NCBI GenBank assembly: GCA_002732675.1
Contig: NVRR01000105.1
Coordinates: 1-9,429 of the forward strand
From: Sneathiella sp.
GTDB lineage: Bacteria; Pseudomonadota; Alphaproteobacteria; Sneathiellales; Sneathiellaceae
Length of the DNA: 9,429 bases
Reading direction: 5' to 3'
Made by a program: the position numbers and the translations under genes. Of the stretch, positions 1-7,226 are shown one piece after another (position 1 is the stretch's first letter; every line of letters starts with the position of its first letter). The notes under the pieces are model-generated. The model did not search any database. It had not been told where the DNA came from and worked only from the letters and a program-made list of their open reading frames with translations.

Positions 1-789
1 CAGTGTCATCCCCGCCTCAACCGCAATGCCGCGTAAATTCGCGGTCACCGCCCGGCGGATGGTGTCCGGGCCAATGGTTGGCATATCAATACGAATGTCC
101 TGCCCTGGTTTACTGAGCTTAACCAGCACCCCAGCCGGATGGTCCCAGGCAAACGCTGCGGATCGCTCCAGAAGGCCATCTGTCCCTTCGGCGGCTTCCA
201 CGGCCAGAGTATATCCATCACGAATAATCGCCGCCTGGCCGATATCAAGCTCGCCAACCGCCTTGACGATCCGGCTGCCTTCGCGGATATCCTCCCAGTC
301 TTGATCGCTCGCGGCGACAAGCCCAAGCTGCCCCAATGGCACCAGTAAATCAGCAAGCAACTCATGAACGCCAATAATTTCAAAGCCTTTGTCGGCCAAA
401 TAGGTGGTAATGGTCGTTAGAAGCTGATCATCACCCCGACCTAGCGCCGCCGTAATTCGCGCCAGCAATTTCATCCCTTCAAAGTCGGGAACAATATTTT
501 TCATATCCGGTCGCCGCACCGGACCTGCCAGCGTGATTCTGGAACAGCCCTCGCGGGCCAAGGCCTTCAGAAACTTGCCGACCTTGGTGATCTTGATGAC
601 TTCATGGGGGAATTCGGCATAGTCCTCCGGGTTTGCCTCCCCCTCAACCAGCAACAGAAATGGCGCCTCCCCATTCCCGCGCAGTGATCTTGCCAAGGCA
701 ATCGGCAGGCTCCCCTGACCGGCGATTATGGCAAGGCGCTGATCCGCGCCGCTAATTTGGCTGACAGAAGCCACGCTTCGTTTCCGCAT
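1..789 (-). CDS. lpxI: UDP-2,3-diacylglucosamine diphosphatase LpxI (DUF1009), 3'-truncated by window edge
   Basis: LpxI hydrolyses UDP-2,3-diacylglucosamine to lipid X and UMP, the fourth step of lipid A synthesis. It replaces the unrelated LpxH in most Alphaproteobacteria. I translated 263 codons from the ATG at 789, and the frame stays open to base 1 with the stop outside the window. Characteristic stretches are the N-terminal AIIAGQGSLP (residues 20-29), LAGPVRRPD (87-95), GRGDDQLL (117-124) and a C-terminal DMPTIGPDT (235-243). In the Caulobacter enzyme a catalytic aspartate lies in the C-terminal domain; D235 is my inferred counterpart. The family is about 270-285 residues long, so only a short tail is missing. 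The ATG overlaps the end of lpxA by 38 nt and has no clear ribosome site. A GTG at 774, with GAA-rich sequence upstream, is an alternative that keeps the conserved core. Identity is confident; the start is not. Confidence 0.93.
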   Translation of the reverse strand, partial: MRKRSVASVSQISGADQRLAIIAGQGSLPIALARSLRGNGEAPFLLLVEGEANPEDYAEFPHEVIKITKVGKFLKALAREGCSRITLAGPVRRPDMKNIVPDFEGMKLLARITAALGRGDDQLLTTITTYLADKGFEIIGVHELLADLLVPLGQLGLVAASDQDWEDIREGSRIVKAVGELDIGQAAIIRDGYTLAVEAAEGTDGLLERSAAFAWDHPAGVLVKLSKPGQDIRIDMPTIGPDTIRRAVTANLRGIAVEAGMTL

Positions 790-1537
790 TGATAAAGTCA
801 GAGACCGTCGTGACACTGGAGGCGTCCGGAAATTCGCTTTGAAGGTTTTTCGCCCGATCGGCGAAAACCCCCTCACTCGAGAAAAGATATTTATAGGCAT
901 TTCTCAAGGCATGTATATCATCGCGGACGAAACCCCGGCGCTTCATACCTGTGAGGTTCAAGCCATTCAGTAGCGCCCGATTGCCTGTCGCCGAGCCGAA
1001 TGGAATCACATCGGTTTCGACCCCGGACGCGCCGCCGATCATCGCATGCGCGCCGATCCGCACAAATTGATGAACCGCTGACAAGCCGCCAATAATAACA
1101 AAGTCACCTAGTTCCACATGACCGCCAAGGGTCGCGTTATTGACCAGAATTACATCATTCCCGATCAGACAGTCATGAGCCACATGGGCACCAATCATCA
1201 ATAGGCAGTTATTGCCAATCCGCGTCATCATCCCGCCACTGGCGGTGCCGGGGTTAACCGTCACATGTTCCCGGATCGTGCAATTTTCGCCGATCACCAG
1301 CTCCGATTTCTCCCCCTGGAATTTCAAATCCTGCGGAGGATGACCAATGGACGCAAAGGGATATATGGTCGTCCCCGCACCAATGGCCGTCTTCCCGCTT
1401 ATCGCGACATGCGATTTAAGCGTGACATTGGCGGCCAGAGTGACATCCTCGCCAATGACGCAGAACGGACCGATATTGGCCTCAGGGTCGACGGACGCGC
1501 CATCCTCAATGATTGTGGTTTGATGAATATTGCCCAT
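752..1537 (-). CDS. lpxA: UDP-N-acetylglucosamine O-acyltransferase LpxA
   Basis: LpxA transfers a 3-hydroxyacyl chain from ACP to the 3-OH of UDP-GlcNAc, the first step of lipid A synthesis, in the cytoplasm. With the start at 1537 it is 261 residues, the normal family length. Residues 1-180 are imperfect hexapeptide repeats (for example IGPFCVIGEDV) forming a left-handed beta helix. A helical C-terminus follows, with the conserved GMKRRGF (197-203) and LRNAYK (211-216). The catalytic histidine is H121 in GAHVAHDC (E. coli H125). H156-Q157 corresponds to H160-Q161. G169 aligns with the E. coli acyl-ruler G173. The frame stays open to an ATG at 1591, but the extra 18 residues look unlike the family, and 1537 has AAGGTG four bases upstream and the typical beginning MGNIHQTTIIEDGA. 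It follows fabZ after 103 nt and overlaps lpxI. Confidence 0.97.
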   Translation of the reverse strand: MGNIHQTTIIEDGASVDPEANIGPFCVIGEDVTLAANVTLKSHVAISGKTAIGAGTTIYPFASIGHPPQDLKFQGEKSELVIGENCTIREHVTVNPGTASGGMMTRIGNNCLLMIGAHVAHDCLIGNDVILVNNATLGGHVELGDFVIIGGLSAVHQFVRIGAHAMIGGASGVETDVIPFGSATGNRALLNGLNLTGMKRRGFVRDDIHALRNAYKYLFSSEGVFADRAKNLQSEFPDASSVTTVSDFINAETKRGFCQPN

Positions 1538-1640
1538 TCGGCACCTTGCTTTATATGGGTTATGGACGAAATCGCCGCCTATAGCTAACAAGGAACGCAG
1601 GCGCGCTCAAATCAAGCTATGTTACAACGAGTTACCTGAA
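1538..1640 (-). other. fabZ-lpxA intergenic spacer with a short inverted repeat
   Basis: This 103-nt spacer is the longest non-coding stretch in the window. It contains 6-bp arms ATAGCT/AGCTAT at 1615-1620 and 1581-1586, separated by 28 nt that include a G+C-rich core (GCGCGCCTGCG). There is no T-run after it, so it does not look like an intrinsic terminator. I found no convincing -35/-10 pair at proper spacing. It may be plain spacer, or it may hold an internal regulatory site for lpxA-lpxI. Confidence 0.35.
1542..1547 (-). promoter_or_regulatory. Ribosome binding site deciding the lpxA start
   Basis: AAGGTG read on the minus strand lies 4 nt before the ATG at 1537. It supports that start over the longer open frame from 1591. 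Confidence 0.6.
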
Positions 1641-2102
1641 TTAGTCGACAATCATCGCCGAGAAATCCGCTTCGGCTACTTTCTTACCATCGACTTCGAC
1701 AATACCGGAAAATTTCCAGACAGCGCCACGGCTCCGCTTGACAACCACATGCAAATACATGGTATCGCCCGGAACAACAGGCCGACGGAAGCGGGCATTA
1801 TCAATAGACATGAACAACACATGTTTTGGCGGACTGTCATCCCCGAAAGACTTAATGACGACGACGCCAGCAGTCTGCGCCATCGCCTCAACAATCATCA
1901 CCCCCGGCATGATGGGCCTGCCTGGGAAATGCCCTTGAAACTGCGGCTCGTTCATGGTGACGTTCTTTACACCTGTCGCCGACACGCCCGGAACAACATT
2001 GATAAGGCGATCAATCAGCAACATCGGGTATCTGTGCGGGATCAATTTCTGAATTTCCAGAATATCAATGGCTTCAATAGTGTCTTGCGAGCTATTACTC
2101 AT
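1641..2102 (-). CDS. fabZ: 3-hydroxyacyl-[acyl-carrier-protein] dehydratase FabZ
   Basis: FabZ dehydrates 3-hydroxyacyl-ACP to trans-2-enoyl-ACP in type II fatty acid elongation. It competes with LpxA and LpxD for the 3-hydroxyacyl-ACP pool, which explains its place among the lpx genes. The 153-residue product is a single hot-dog fold of normal length. Visible motifs are LIPHRYPMLLIDR (residues 20-32), GHFPGRPIMPGVMIVEAMAQ (57-76) carrying the catalytic pair H58 and E72, and FRRPVVPGDTM (105-115). No FabA-type isomerase features are apparent. The ATG at 2102 overlaps the lpxD stop as ATGA, and AAAGGG at 2111-2116 lies 8 nt upstream, so translation is probably coupled to lpxD. Confidence 0.97.
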   Translation of the reverse strand: MSNSSQDTIEAIDILEIQKLIPHRYPMLLIDRLINVVPGVSATGVKNVTMNEPQFQGHFPGRPIMPGVMIVEAMAQTAGVVVIKSFGDDSPPKHVLFMSIDNARFRRPVVPGDTMYLHVVVKRSRGAVWKFSGIVEVDGKKVAEADFSAMIVD

Positions 2103-3127
2103 GAAAGCGACCCTTTGCTTTTGGATAGTTTACTCAATACAGCGACTTGCCGGAAAAATTGTCGTCTCGGCCGTGCCGGCATCCCTGCATATATTTCACC
2201 GGCGGGAATATTGGTCATCACCCCCGACTTGGCTGATACTTGCGCGCCCGCTCCGATGGTTAGATGCCCCGCCAGGCCAACTTGTCCGCCTATCACGACA
2301 AAATCCTCCAACGTCGTGCTTCCAGAAATACCGGTCTGCGAGACGATGATGCAGCCTTTGCCGACACGCACGTTATGCCCGATTTGCACCAGATTGTCGA
2401 TCCATGTGCCATCGCCAATGAGCGTATCAGGTCCGGCGCCCCTGTCGATCGTGGTGTTCGCGCCGATTTCAACGCTGGACCCGATAACAACCCGGCCCAG
2501 TTGCGGTATTTTTATATGCCCGGCGGCGTCCGGCGCAAAACCGAAGCCATCCTGACCAATTTTTGCGCCTGTATAAATTGAGACGTTATCGCCCACAAGG
2601 CAATGGCTCAACGTCACATGTGCACCAAGCCTGCTATCCTTGCCAAGCTGCACATTCCTGTTCAGAAAACATTGAGGGCCGACGATTGTATTATCGCCAA
2701 TCACCACTCCCTCTTCAATCACCGCATAGGCGCCAACGGAAACATTGTGCCCGAGCGTTACAGTCGGTGCAATGACGGCTGTCGGGTGGATATTTCCCTG
2801 CCCAAGCTCAGGCAGATAGAACTTGTTGGCAATTCGGGCATAGGCCTTGTAGGGATCCGCGGAGAGAAGTATGACAACCCCGTCCGGTACGTCTTTCAAC
2901 GCTTTCTCCGTAGCGATACAGGCGGTCGCCTGGGTTTTACGGAAAGCCTCTACATATTTGGGGTTACTGAGGAATGTCAGATCACCGGCACCGGCCTGAT
3001 CCAGAGGTTTAACATCCGAAATCAGTATATCCAAATCAACAGTGTCCGCCAATTTCACGTCTGGTAATTTTGCGAGATCTCGCAGAGAGAAAGGCCCTTG
3101 CCTATTAAAAAACCGGAAATCAGGCAT
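2099..3127 (-). CDS. lpxD: UDP-3-O-(3-hydroxyacyl)glucosamine N-acyltransferase LpxD
   Basis: LpxD adds the second, N-linked 3-hydroxyacyl chain in the third step of lipid A synthesis. The product is 342 residues, the usual length. An N-terminal uridine-binding domain (about 1-105; DLTFLSNPKYVEAF at 49-62) is followed by a long left-handed beta helix of hexapeptide repeats (about 112-310) and a basic C-terminal helix (RRQFFRQVAVLSKL, 321-334). The catalytic histidine is H251 in LVQIGHNV (E. coli H239), and H288 in AGHLTIG is the second conserved histidine. The beginning RFFNRQGPFSL is typical of alphaproteobacterial LpxD and supports the ATG at 3127. That ATG shares one base with the skp stop (TAATG), and the gene ends in an ATGA overlap with fabZ. 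Confidence 0.97.
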   Translation of the reverse strand: MPDFRFFNRQGPFSLRDLAKLPDVKLADTVDLDILISDVKPLDQAGAGDLTFLSNPKYVEAFRKTQATACIATEKALKDVPDGVVILLSADPYKAYARIANKFYLPELGQGNIHPTAVIAPTVTLGHNVSVGAYAVIEEGVVIGDNTIVGPQCFLNRNVQLGKDSRLGAHVTLSHCLVGDNVSIYTGAKIGQDGFGFAPDAAGHIKIPQLGRVVIGSSVEIGANTTIDRGAGPDTLIGDGTWIDNLVQIGHNVRVGKGCIIVSQTGISGSTTLEDFVVIGGQVGLAGHLTIGAGAQVSAKSGVMTNIPAGEIYAGMPARPRRQFFRQVAVLSKLSKSKGSLS

Positions 3128-3693
3128 TAGCTTTTCTTCAACGGTACAATTTTCACAATTACTTTCGTGAGCCTCTTATTGAGCTCATCCACTACATCAG
3201 ATGTCTTATCCAGATCCTTGTCTGCAAAGAGAAGTTCCTGTCTATCGACGACCATCGTTGCACCAAAGCCAGCCATAAGTTCCTGAATAATTGGTATAAT
3301 GGATTTCCGTAGTTCCTCCAACGCGATAAATCTGCTTTGCTGCAATTGCCGGGACTTTTCCTGAGCCTCGCGCCGATAGACGGCCGCCTTTTTATTAAAT
3401 GCCACCTGTTTTTTTGAATACGCATCAGCCGTCACAATAATTTTCTGCCGCGCAATCTGTTCCTTTTCAGCCTTTAACTCATTTTCTCTGACGTCAAAAT
3501 CTTTTTTGAAAGACTCTTCAAATTTATCAATTTGAGCATTGATATCCTGAACAACATCCAGGCCACGCATAACTGCTGGCATATCCAAAACACCGATCAC
3601 ATCTTTCGGCCCCGCCTGCGCCGAGACGGCAGTCCCGGATAAAGCAGTCAAAAATAACAAAAAAACAGAAATTAGCGGCAATTTCACAGGCAT
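3127..3693 (-). CDS. skp: Periplasmic chaperone Skp / OmpH family protein
   Basis: Skp-type chaperones hold unfolded outer-membrane proteins in the periplasm and deliver them to the BAM complex. The 188-residue product starts with a signal peptide (basic K4, hydrophobic core about 7-18, likely cleavage after VSA at 25 or AQA at 27). A conserved segment GVLDMPAVMRGLDVVQDI (34-51) comes next. A charged, Lys/Glu-rich coiled-coil stretch (about 52-135) would form the tentacle arms, and the C-terminal part ends in basic residues. The ATG at 3693 has AAGGA at 3702-3706, which overlaps the bamA stop codon. The gene sits 11 nt after bamA, the usual Skp position, and shares one base with lpxD. Sequence within this family is loosely conserved, so position and architecture carry much of the call. 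Confidence 0.9.
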   Translation of the reverse strand: MPVKLPLISVFLLFLTALSGTAVSAQAGPKDVIGVLDMPAVMRGLDVVQDINAQIDKFEESFKKDFDVRENELKAEKEQIARQKIIVTADAYSKKQVAFNKKAAVYRREAQEKSRQLQQSRFIALEELRKSIIPIIQELMAGFGATMVVDRQELLFADKDLDKTSDVVDELNKRLTKVIVKIVPLKKS

Positions 3694-3704
3694 AACTTAA
3701 GTCC

Positions 3705-5987
3705 TTAGAAGCGTGTTCCAAAATCAAGCTGGAACACCTCGTCCTGATCATAGTCTTCTTTCAGGAACGGATATGCAATATTAACCTGGATAGGGCCGAA
3801 GGGAGACACCCAGTTCAATCCAACGCCGACGGATGCCCGTGGACTGGCATTATCGGCGATACCGGGGTCGCTGTCATCAATACCTGTCAAGGTGCCAACA
3901 TCTAAGAACGTCCGACCCAAAACGCCGTATTCATCGGGAAGCCCAACCGGAAATCTGAGTTCAGCTGTCCCAATGACAAAGATATTGCCGCCCAACGAGT
4001 CCGACGAGGCCAGATCACGTGGCCCAATCCCGCGTCGCGCAAAGCCCCTGAAGTTCCGACCACCAACATTATAGCGCTGCGCCAAAATAACATCCTCACC
4101 TAACCCAAAGATATATCCAGCTGAGCTGCCGAGACTAAGTACCACGTCATCTTCATAAACCGGCCAGAATTTCACATAGCTCACATCCGTCGCCAAAGAT
4201 CGCACATCACCGCCGATGCCCGAAAGTATCTGACCAAATGAATATTTACTCCCGGTCGTCGGAAAGAACGTATCATCGAGATCACTCACCGTAATCGTAT
4301 ACCCGATTGAGGAAATCAGATATTCACCCGCCGCTTTTTGAGTACTTACTGAGGCATTTGGTGTCAGATTATCGATTTTTTCGTTGACCAAGCTATATTT
4401 TACGTCGCCGCGGACATTTTTCTTGATGGGAAAGCCGGAGCGCAATGCAAAACCGGTCTTTTCTAAATCATACCCACTTTCGTCCTGCAAATCTCGCTGA
4501 ATCCTGAAAATGTCAAAACCGGCGCTCAAATCCCGATTCAAAAAATATGGTTCTGTAAATCCTAAATCTATGGTTTGCGAATCTGCGCCAAGGGAAATCC
4601 CAAACCGTAGGTCCTGACCACGGCCAAGCAGGTTTCGCTCTCGGATCTGCAAATCAGCGGAGACCGAATCCGTTGTCGAGAAACCGGCACCAATACTCAA
4701 TTCCCCCGTGGATTTCTCCTGTACGTCGACATTGATAATCGTCTTATCCGGTGCCGTGCCTTCTTCTTGAGTGACTTCCACCTTCTCAAAGAAATTAAGC
4801 CCGCGTATCCGTGCTTCCGACAGCCTCAGAAGAGCTGTATTGAAGGCATCCCCTTCCGCCAGCTTGAATTCCCGGCGAATAACGTAATCAAGAGTTCGGA
4901 CATTACCGGTGACATTAATCCGCTCGACATAAACCCGCGGACTTTTTTTAATCTGATATTGAATTGATATGGTCAGGTTTTCACGGTCACGCGTTACTTG
5001 CGGTCGAACATTGACAAAGGCATATCCCAGTTTTCCAAGCTCAAACGTAATTTTCTGAATACTGTCTTCAATTTTATCAGCGTTATATGTATCGCCTTCA
5101 ATCGTGGTTACAAAGCTTAACAATTCATCCGGTTTGAAATCCTTGATTTCGCTTTCAACCCCGATTTCACCGAATTTATACCTCTGACCTTCCTCAACCG
5201 CAAAAGTGATGAAGAAGCCATCCCGATCCGGTGTCAGTTCCGCGACAGCCGAGACAACCCTAAAATCCGCATAGCCTTTAGACAGGTAGAATTTTCGAAG
5301 CAATTCACGATCAAAAGTCAGCCGATCCGGGTCATAGGTGTCAGAATCCGACAGAAAATTATACCATCGGGTTTCTTCCGTAGAAATCTGGCTCAAAAGC
5401 TGGCCGTCGCTAAACTTGTCATTCCCGTAAAACCGGATCTTCTTGATGCCCGTCTGGTTACCTTCATTAATTTCGAAAACCAGATCTACTCGATTTTGCG
5501 GCAGTAAAATGACCTTTGGCTCGACGGTAGCAGCAAAGCGACCACTCCGACGATACACCGTAATAATTCTCTGAACGTCATTCTGCACCCTGGCACGGGT
5601 GTAGACAATGCGCGGGCGTAGCTGAATTTCAGCCGACAAGGTCTCATCTTCTATCCTGCGATTGCCTTCAAATGCCAGCCGATTAATGATAGGATTTTCG
5701 ACCACATCAACAATTACCACCGACCCTTCCTGACGGATGGAAACGTCCGCAAACAAGCCCGTATTAAACAGTGCTTTTAGCGACCGGTCGACACGGCTGC
5801 GATCATAGGGGGCACCTTCGGTGATGAGAAGATAAGAAACGACCGTACTATCTTCAATTCGCTGATTACCGTCTACACGAATTTCAGATATCACCGGTGT
5901 CGATTGCGCGTATCCCGGCAGGGCAGTCGTCACCACAACTGAAAGCGAAATTACCGCAAACAGCGCTAAAAATTTCAATAGACGCAA
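3705..5987 (-). CDS. bamA: Outer membrane protein assembly factor BamA
   Basis: BamA is the central Omp85 component of the BAM complex, which folds beta-barrel proteins into the outer membrane. The 760-residue product has a signal peptide (1-28, cleavage near GYAQ). Five POTRA repeats follow at about 30-100, 101-180, 181-268, 269-350 and 351-428. The 16-strand barrel covers about 429-760. The lid-loop motif FRGF is at 646-649 within GGRNFRGFARRGIGPRD, and the chain ends in phenylalanine (QLDFGTRF), the usual barrel targeting signature. The start codon is TTG at 5987. An in-frame TGA lies a short way upstream with no ATG or GTG between, and a strong AAGGGGTGGAG precedes it. The gene lies 62 nt after rseP and 11 nt before skp. 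Confidence 0.97.
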   Translation of the reverse strand: MRLLKFLALFAVISLSVVVTTALPGYAQSTPVISEIRVDGNQRIEDSTVVSYLLITEGAPYDRSRVDRSLKALFNTGLFADVSIRQEGSVVIVDVVENPIINRLAFEGNRRIEDETLSAEIQLRPRIVYTRARVQNDVQRIITVYRRSGRFAATVEPKVILLPQNRVDLVFEINEGNQTGIKKIRFYGNDKFSDGQLLSQISTEETRWYNFLSDSDTYDPDRLTFDRELLRKFYLSKGYADFRVVSAVAELTPDRDGFFITFAVEEGQRYKFGEIGVESEIKDFKPDELLSFVTTIEGDTYNADKIEDSIQKITFELGKLGYAFVNVRPQVTRDRENLTISIQYQIKKSPRVYVERINVTGNVRTLDYVIRREFKLAEGDAFNTALLRLSEARIRGLNFFEKVEVTQEEGTAPDKTIINVDVQEKSTGELSIGAGFSTTDSVSADLQIRERNLLGRGQDLRFGISLGADSQTIDLGFTEPYFLNRDLSAGFDIFRIQRDLQDESGYDLEKTGFALRSGFPIKKNVRGDVKYSLVNEKIDNLTPNASVSTQKAAGEYLISSIGYTITVSDLDDTFFPTTGSKYSFGQILSGIGGDVRSLATDVSYVKFWPVYEDDVVLSLGSSAGYIFGLGEDVILAQRYNVGGRNFRGFARRGIGPRDLASSDSLGGNIFVIGTAELRFPVGLPDEYGVLGRTFLDVGTLTGIDDSDPGIADNASPRASVGVGLNWVSPFGPIQVNIAYPFLKEDYDQDEVFQLDFGTRF

Positions 5988-5989
5988 AT

Positions 5990-6000
5990 CTCCACCCCTT
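5990..6000 (-). promoter_or_regulatory. Strong ribosome binding site for the TTG start of bamA
   Basis: AAGGGGTGGAG on the minus strand contains two possible Shine-Dalgarno cores. AAGGGG lies 7-8 nt from the TTG and GGAG lies 2 nt from it. The more distant core has near-ideal spacing and supports TTG as the true initiation codon. Confidence 0.65.
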
Positions 6001-6049
6001 AGCGGATTCCCTCAGATCACTTCACTCTAGTTCTATCAGACCTTTGTCC

Positions 6050-7201
6050 TCAGGAAAACAGGCCGGTGAAAAAATCTTGAACCCAAGGTTTGTTAATATC
6101 ATTCCAAGTTGCGAATATCATTAACATCAGAACAAGCGATAGTCCAATTCGGAAACCATATTCCATCGCTTTTGCGTTCATGGGTTTGCCGCGAATGGCT
6201 TCATAGAGGTAGAAGACGAGATGCCCGCCATCCAGCATTGGTATTGGAAATAGGTTTATCAGTCCAAGGCTGATGGAGACGAAAATCATAAAATTAAACA
6301 GCGACAAGGCTCTGTCGCTCAGATCTTCCCCGCGCTTGGCCGCATCCCCTGACATTTTCAGGATGCCGAGCGGACCGCTGAGTTCTTGGGTATCGCGCGC
6401 ACCGGAAATAATCTGCCCCACGCCTTTCAGCGTTGCCGTCGTTACAAACCAAGTCTGATCAACGGCGCTTAAAAATGCACTAACGGGGCCGTGTTTGATA
6501 AATTCCCGCCCTGTTGATTTTATGCCGAGCTGGCCAATTCGATGGGAATTGCCGTCCCCATCTTCCTGTAGAACGATTTTCGGCTGAACTGATAGGTCAA
6601 TAGTCCGGCCATGCCGATCTATTTTCATCAGCAATGGTTCGTCCAGTCCGACCATGATTTTCTGTCGGAGCTCTTCAAAGCTATCGATTTTTGACCCATC
6701 AACTGACAAAACCCGGTCGCCTGGCTCAAACCCGGAGGCTTCCGCCGCACTGCCTGCGACAATTTCACCGGCAATGGGTGGTGTTTGCGCCTGACCAAGG
6801 GCCATAAACAGGAGGGTCATGGCCAAAATGGCAAAAATAAAATTCGCGGCCGGTCCAGCAAGGACAACGGCAGCACGCTGATAAAGCGGCTTATGATGAA
6901 AGCAGACTTTCTTTTCCTCATCCGTCATCTCATCGACGTCGGAGGATGCATCACTGGCCACACCGGCATCGCCGTGAAATTTTACATATCCGCCGAAGGG
7001 TACGGCGCAGACTTTCCAGCGGCAGCCGTTTTTATCAAACCTCCCCCATAACTCTGGTCCGAAACCAATGGCAAACGTATCGACTTTTACGCCACAAATC
7101 CGGGCTACTTTGTAATGACCGTATTCATGGACGAAGACCAGTACGGTAATCACGACGACAAAGGCCGGAATGTAAATCCAGTTGTTGATTAAAAAATCCA
7201 T
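6050..7201 (-). CDS. rseP: RIP metalloprotease RseP / MmpA-like site-2 protease
   Basis: This is a zinc intramembrane protease (M50 family) that cleaves transmembrane substrates, for example anti-sigma factors or, for Caulobacter MmpA, the polarity protein PodJ. The 383-residue product has a first membrane helix carrying the active-site HEYGH (25-29). A conserved loop with PFGGYVKFHGD (68-78) follows, then a second helix (about 110-135) and one PDZ domain (about 143-208, with FEPGDRVLSVDG at 158-169). Near the C-terminus are the third metal-ligand motif NLFPIPMLDGG (316-326; D324) and a last helix (about 350-366). It is shorter than E. coli RseP (450 residues), which has two PDZ domains. An acidic segment lies at 83-98. 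The ATG at 7201 is 25 nt after dxr, and its ribosome site is weak. The actual substrate cannot be told from this window. Confidence 0.95.
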   Translation of the reverse strand: MDFLINNWIYIPAFVVVITVLVFVHEYGHYKVARICGVKVDTFAIGFGPELWGRFDKNGCRWKVCAVPFGGYVKFHGDAGVASDASSDVDEMTDEEKKVCFHHKPLYQRAAVVLAGPAANFIFAILAMTLLFMALGQAQTPPIAGEIVAGSAAEASGFEPGDRVLSVDGSKIDSFEELRQKIMVGLDEPLLMKIDRHGRTIDLSVQPKIVLQEDGDGNSHRIGQLGIKSTGREFIKHGPVSAFLSAVDQTWFVTTATLKGVGQIISGARDTQELSGPLGILKMSGDAAKRGEDLSDRALSLFNFMIFVSISLGLINLFPIPMLDGGHLVFYLYEAIRGKPMNAKAMEYGFRIGLSLVLMLMIFATWNDINKPWVQDFFTGLFS

Positions 7202-7226
7202 TAGGCTTTACCAATTTCCCATATCT

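Noticed and set aside
45..383. A 112-codon minus-strand open frame near the window start
   Set aside because: It runs in a different frame inside lpxI, whose continuous 263-codon translation matches the DUF1009 family.
1538..1591. N-terminal extension of lpxA to an ATG at 1591
   Set aside because: The additional 18 residues do not resemble LpxA, and the ATG at 1537 has a ribosome site and the typical family beginning.
1530..2555. A 341-codon open frame on the plus strand opposite fabZ and lpxD
   Set aside because: It lies wholly antisense to well-supported genes and the lpxA-fabZ spacer, shows no recognisable domain, and its openness follows from the codon bias of the opposite strand.
2213..2795. 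Repetitive coding sequence in lpxD (and likewise in lpxA) that might suggest a tandem DNA repeat
   Set aside because: The periodicity is at the protein level: degenerate hexapeptide repeats of the left-handed beta helix, with no DNA repeat unit.
2603..3067. A 154-codon open frame on the plus strand opposite lpxD
   Set aside because: It is antisense to the N-terminal half of lpxD, has no motif, and is a frame shadow.
5988..6049. Possible sigma-E-like promoter between rseP and bamA
   Set aside because: The 62-nt gap shows only the bamA ribosome site; I could not find a -35/-10 pair at plausible spacing.
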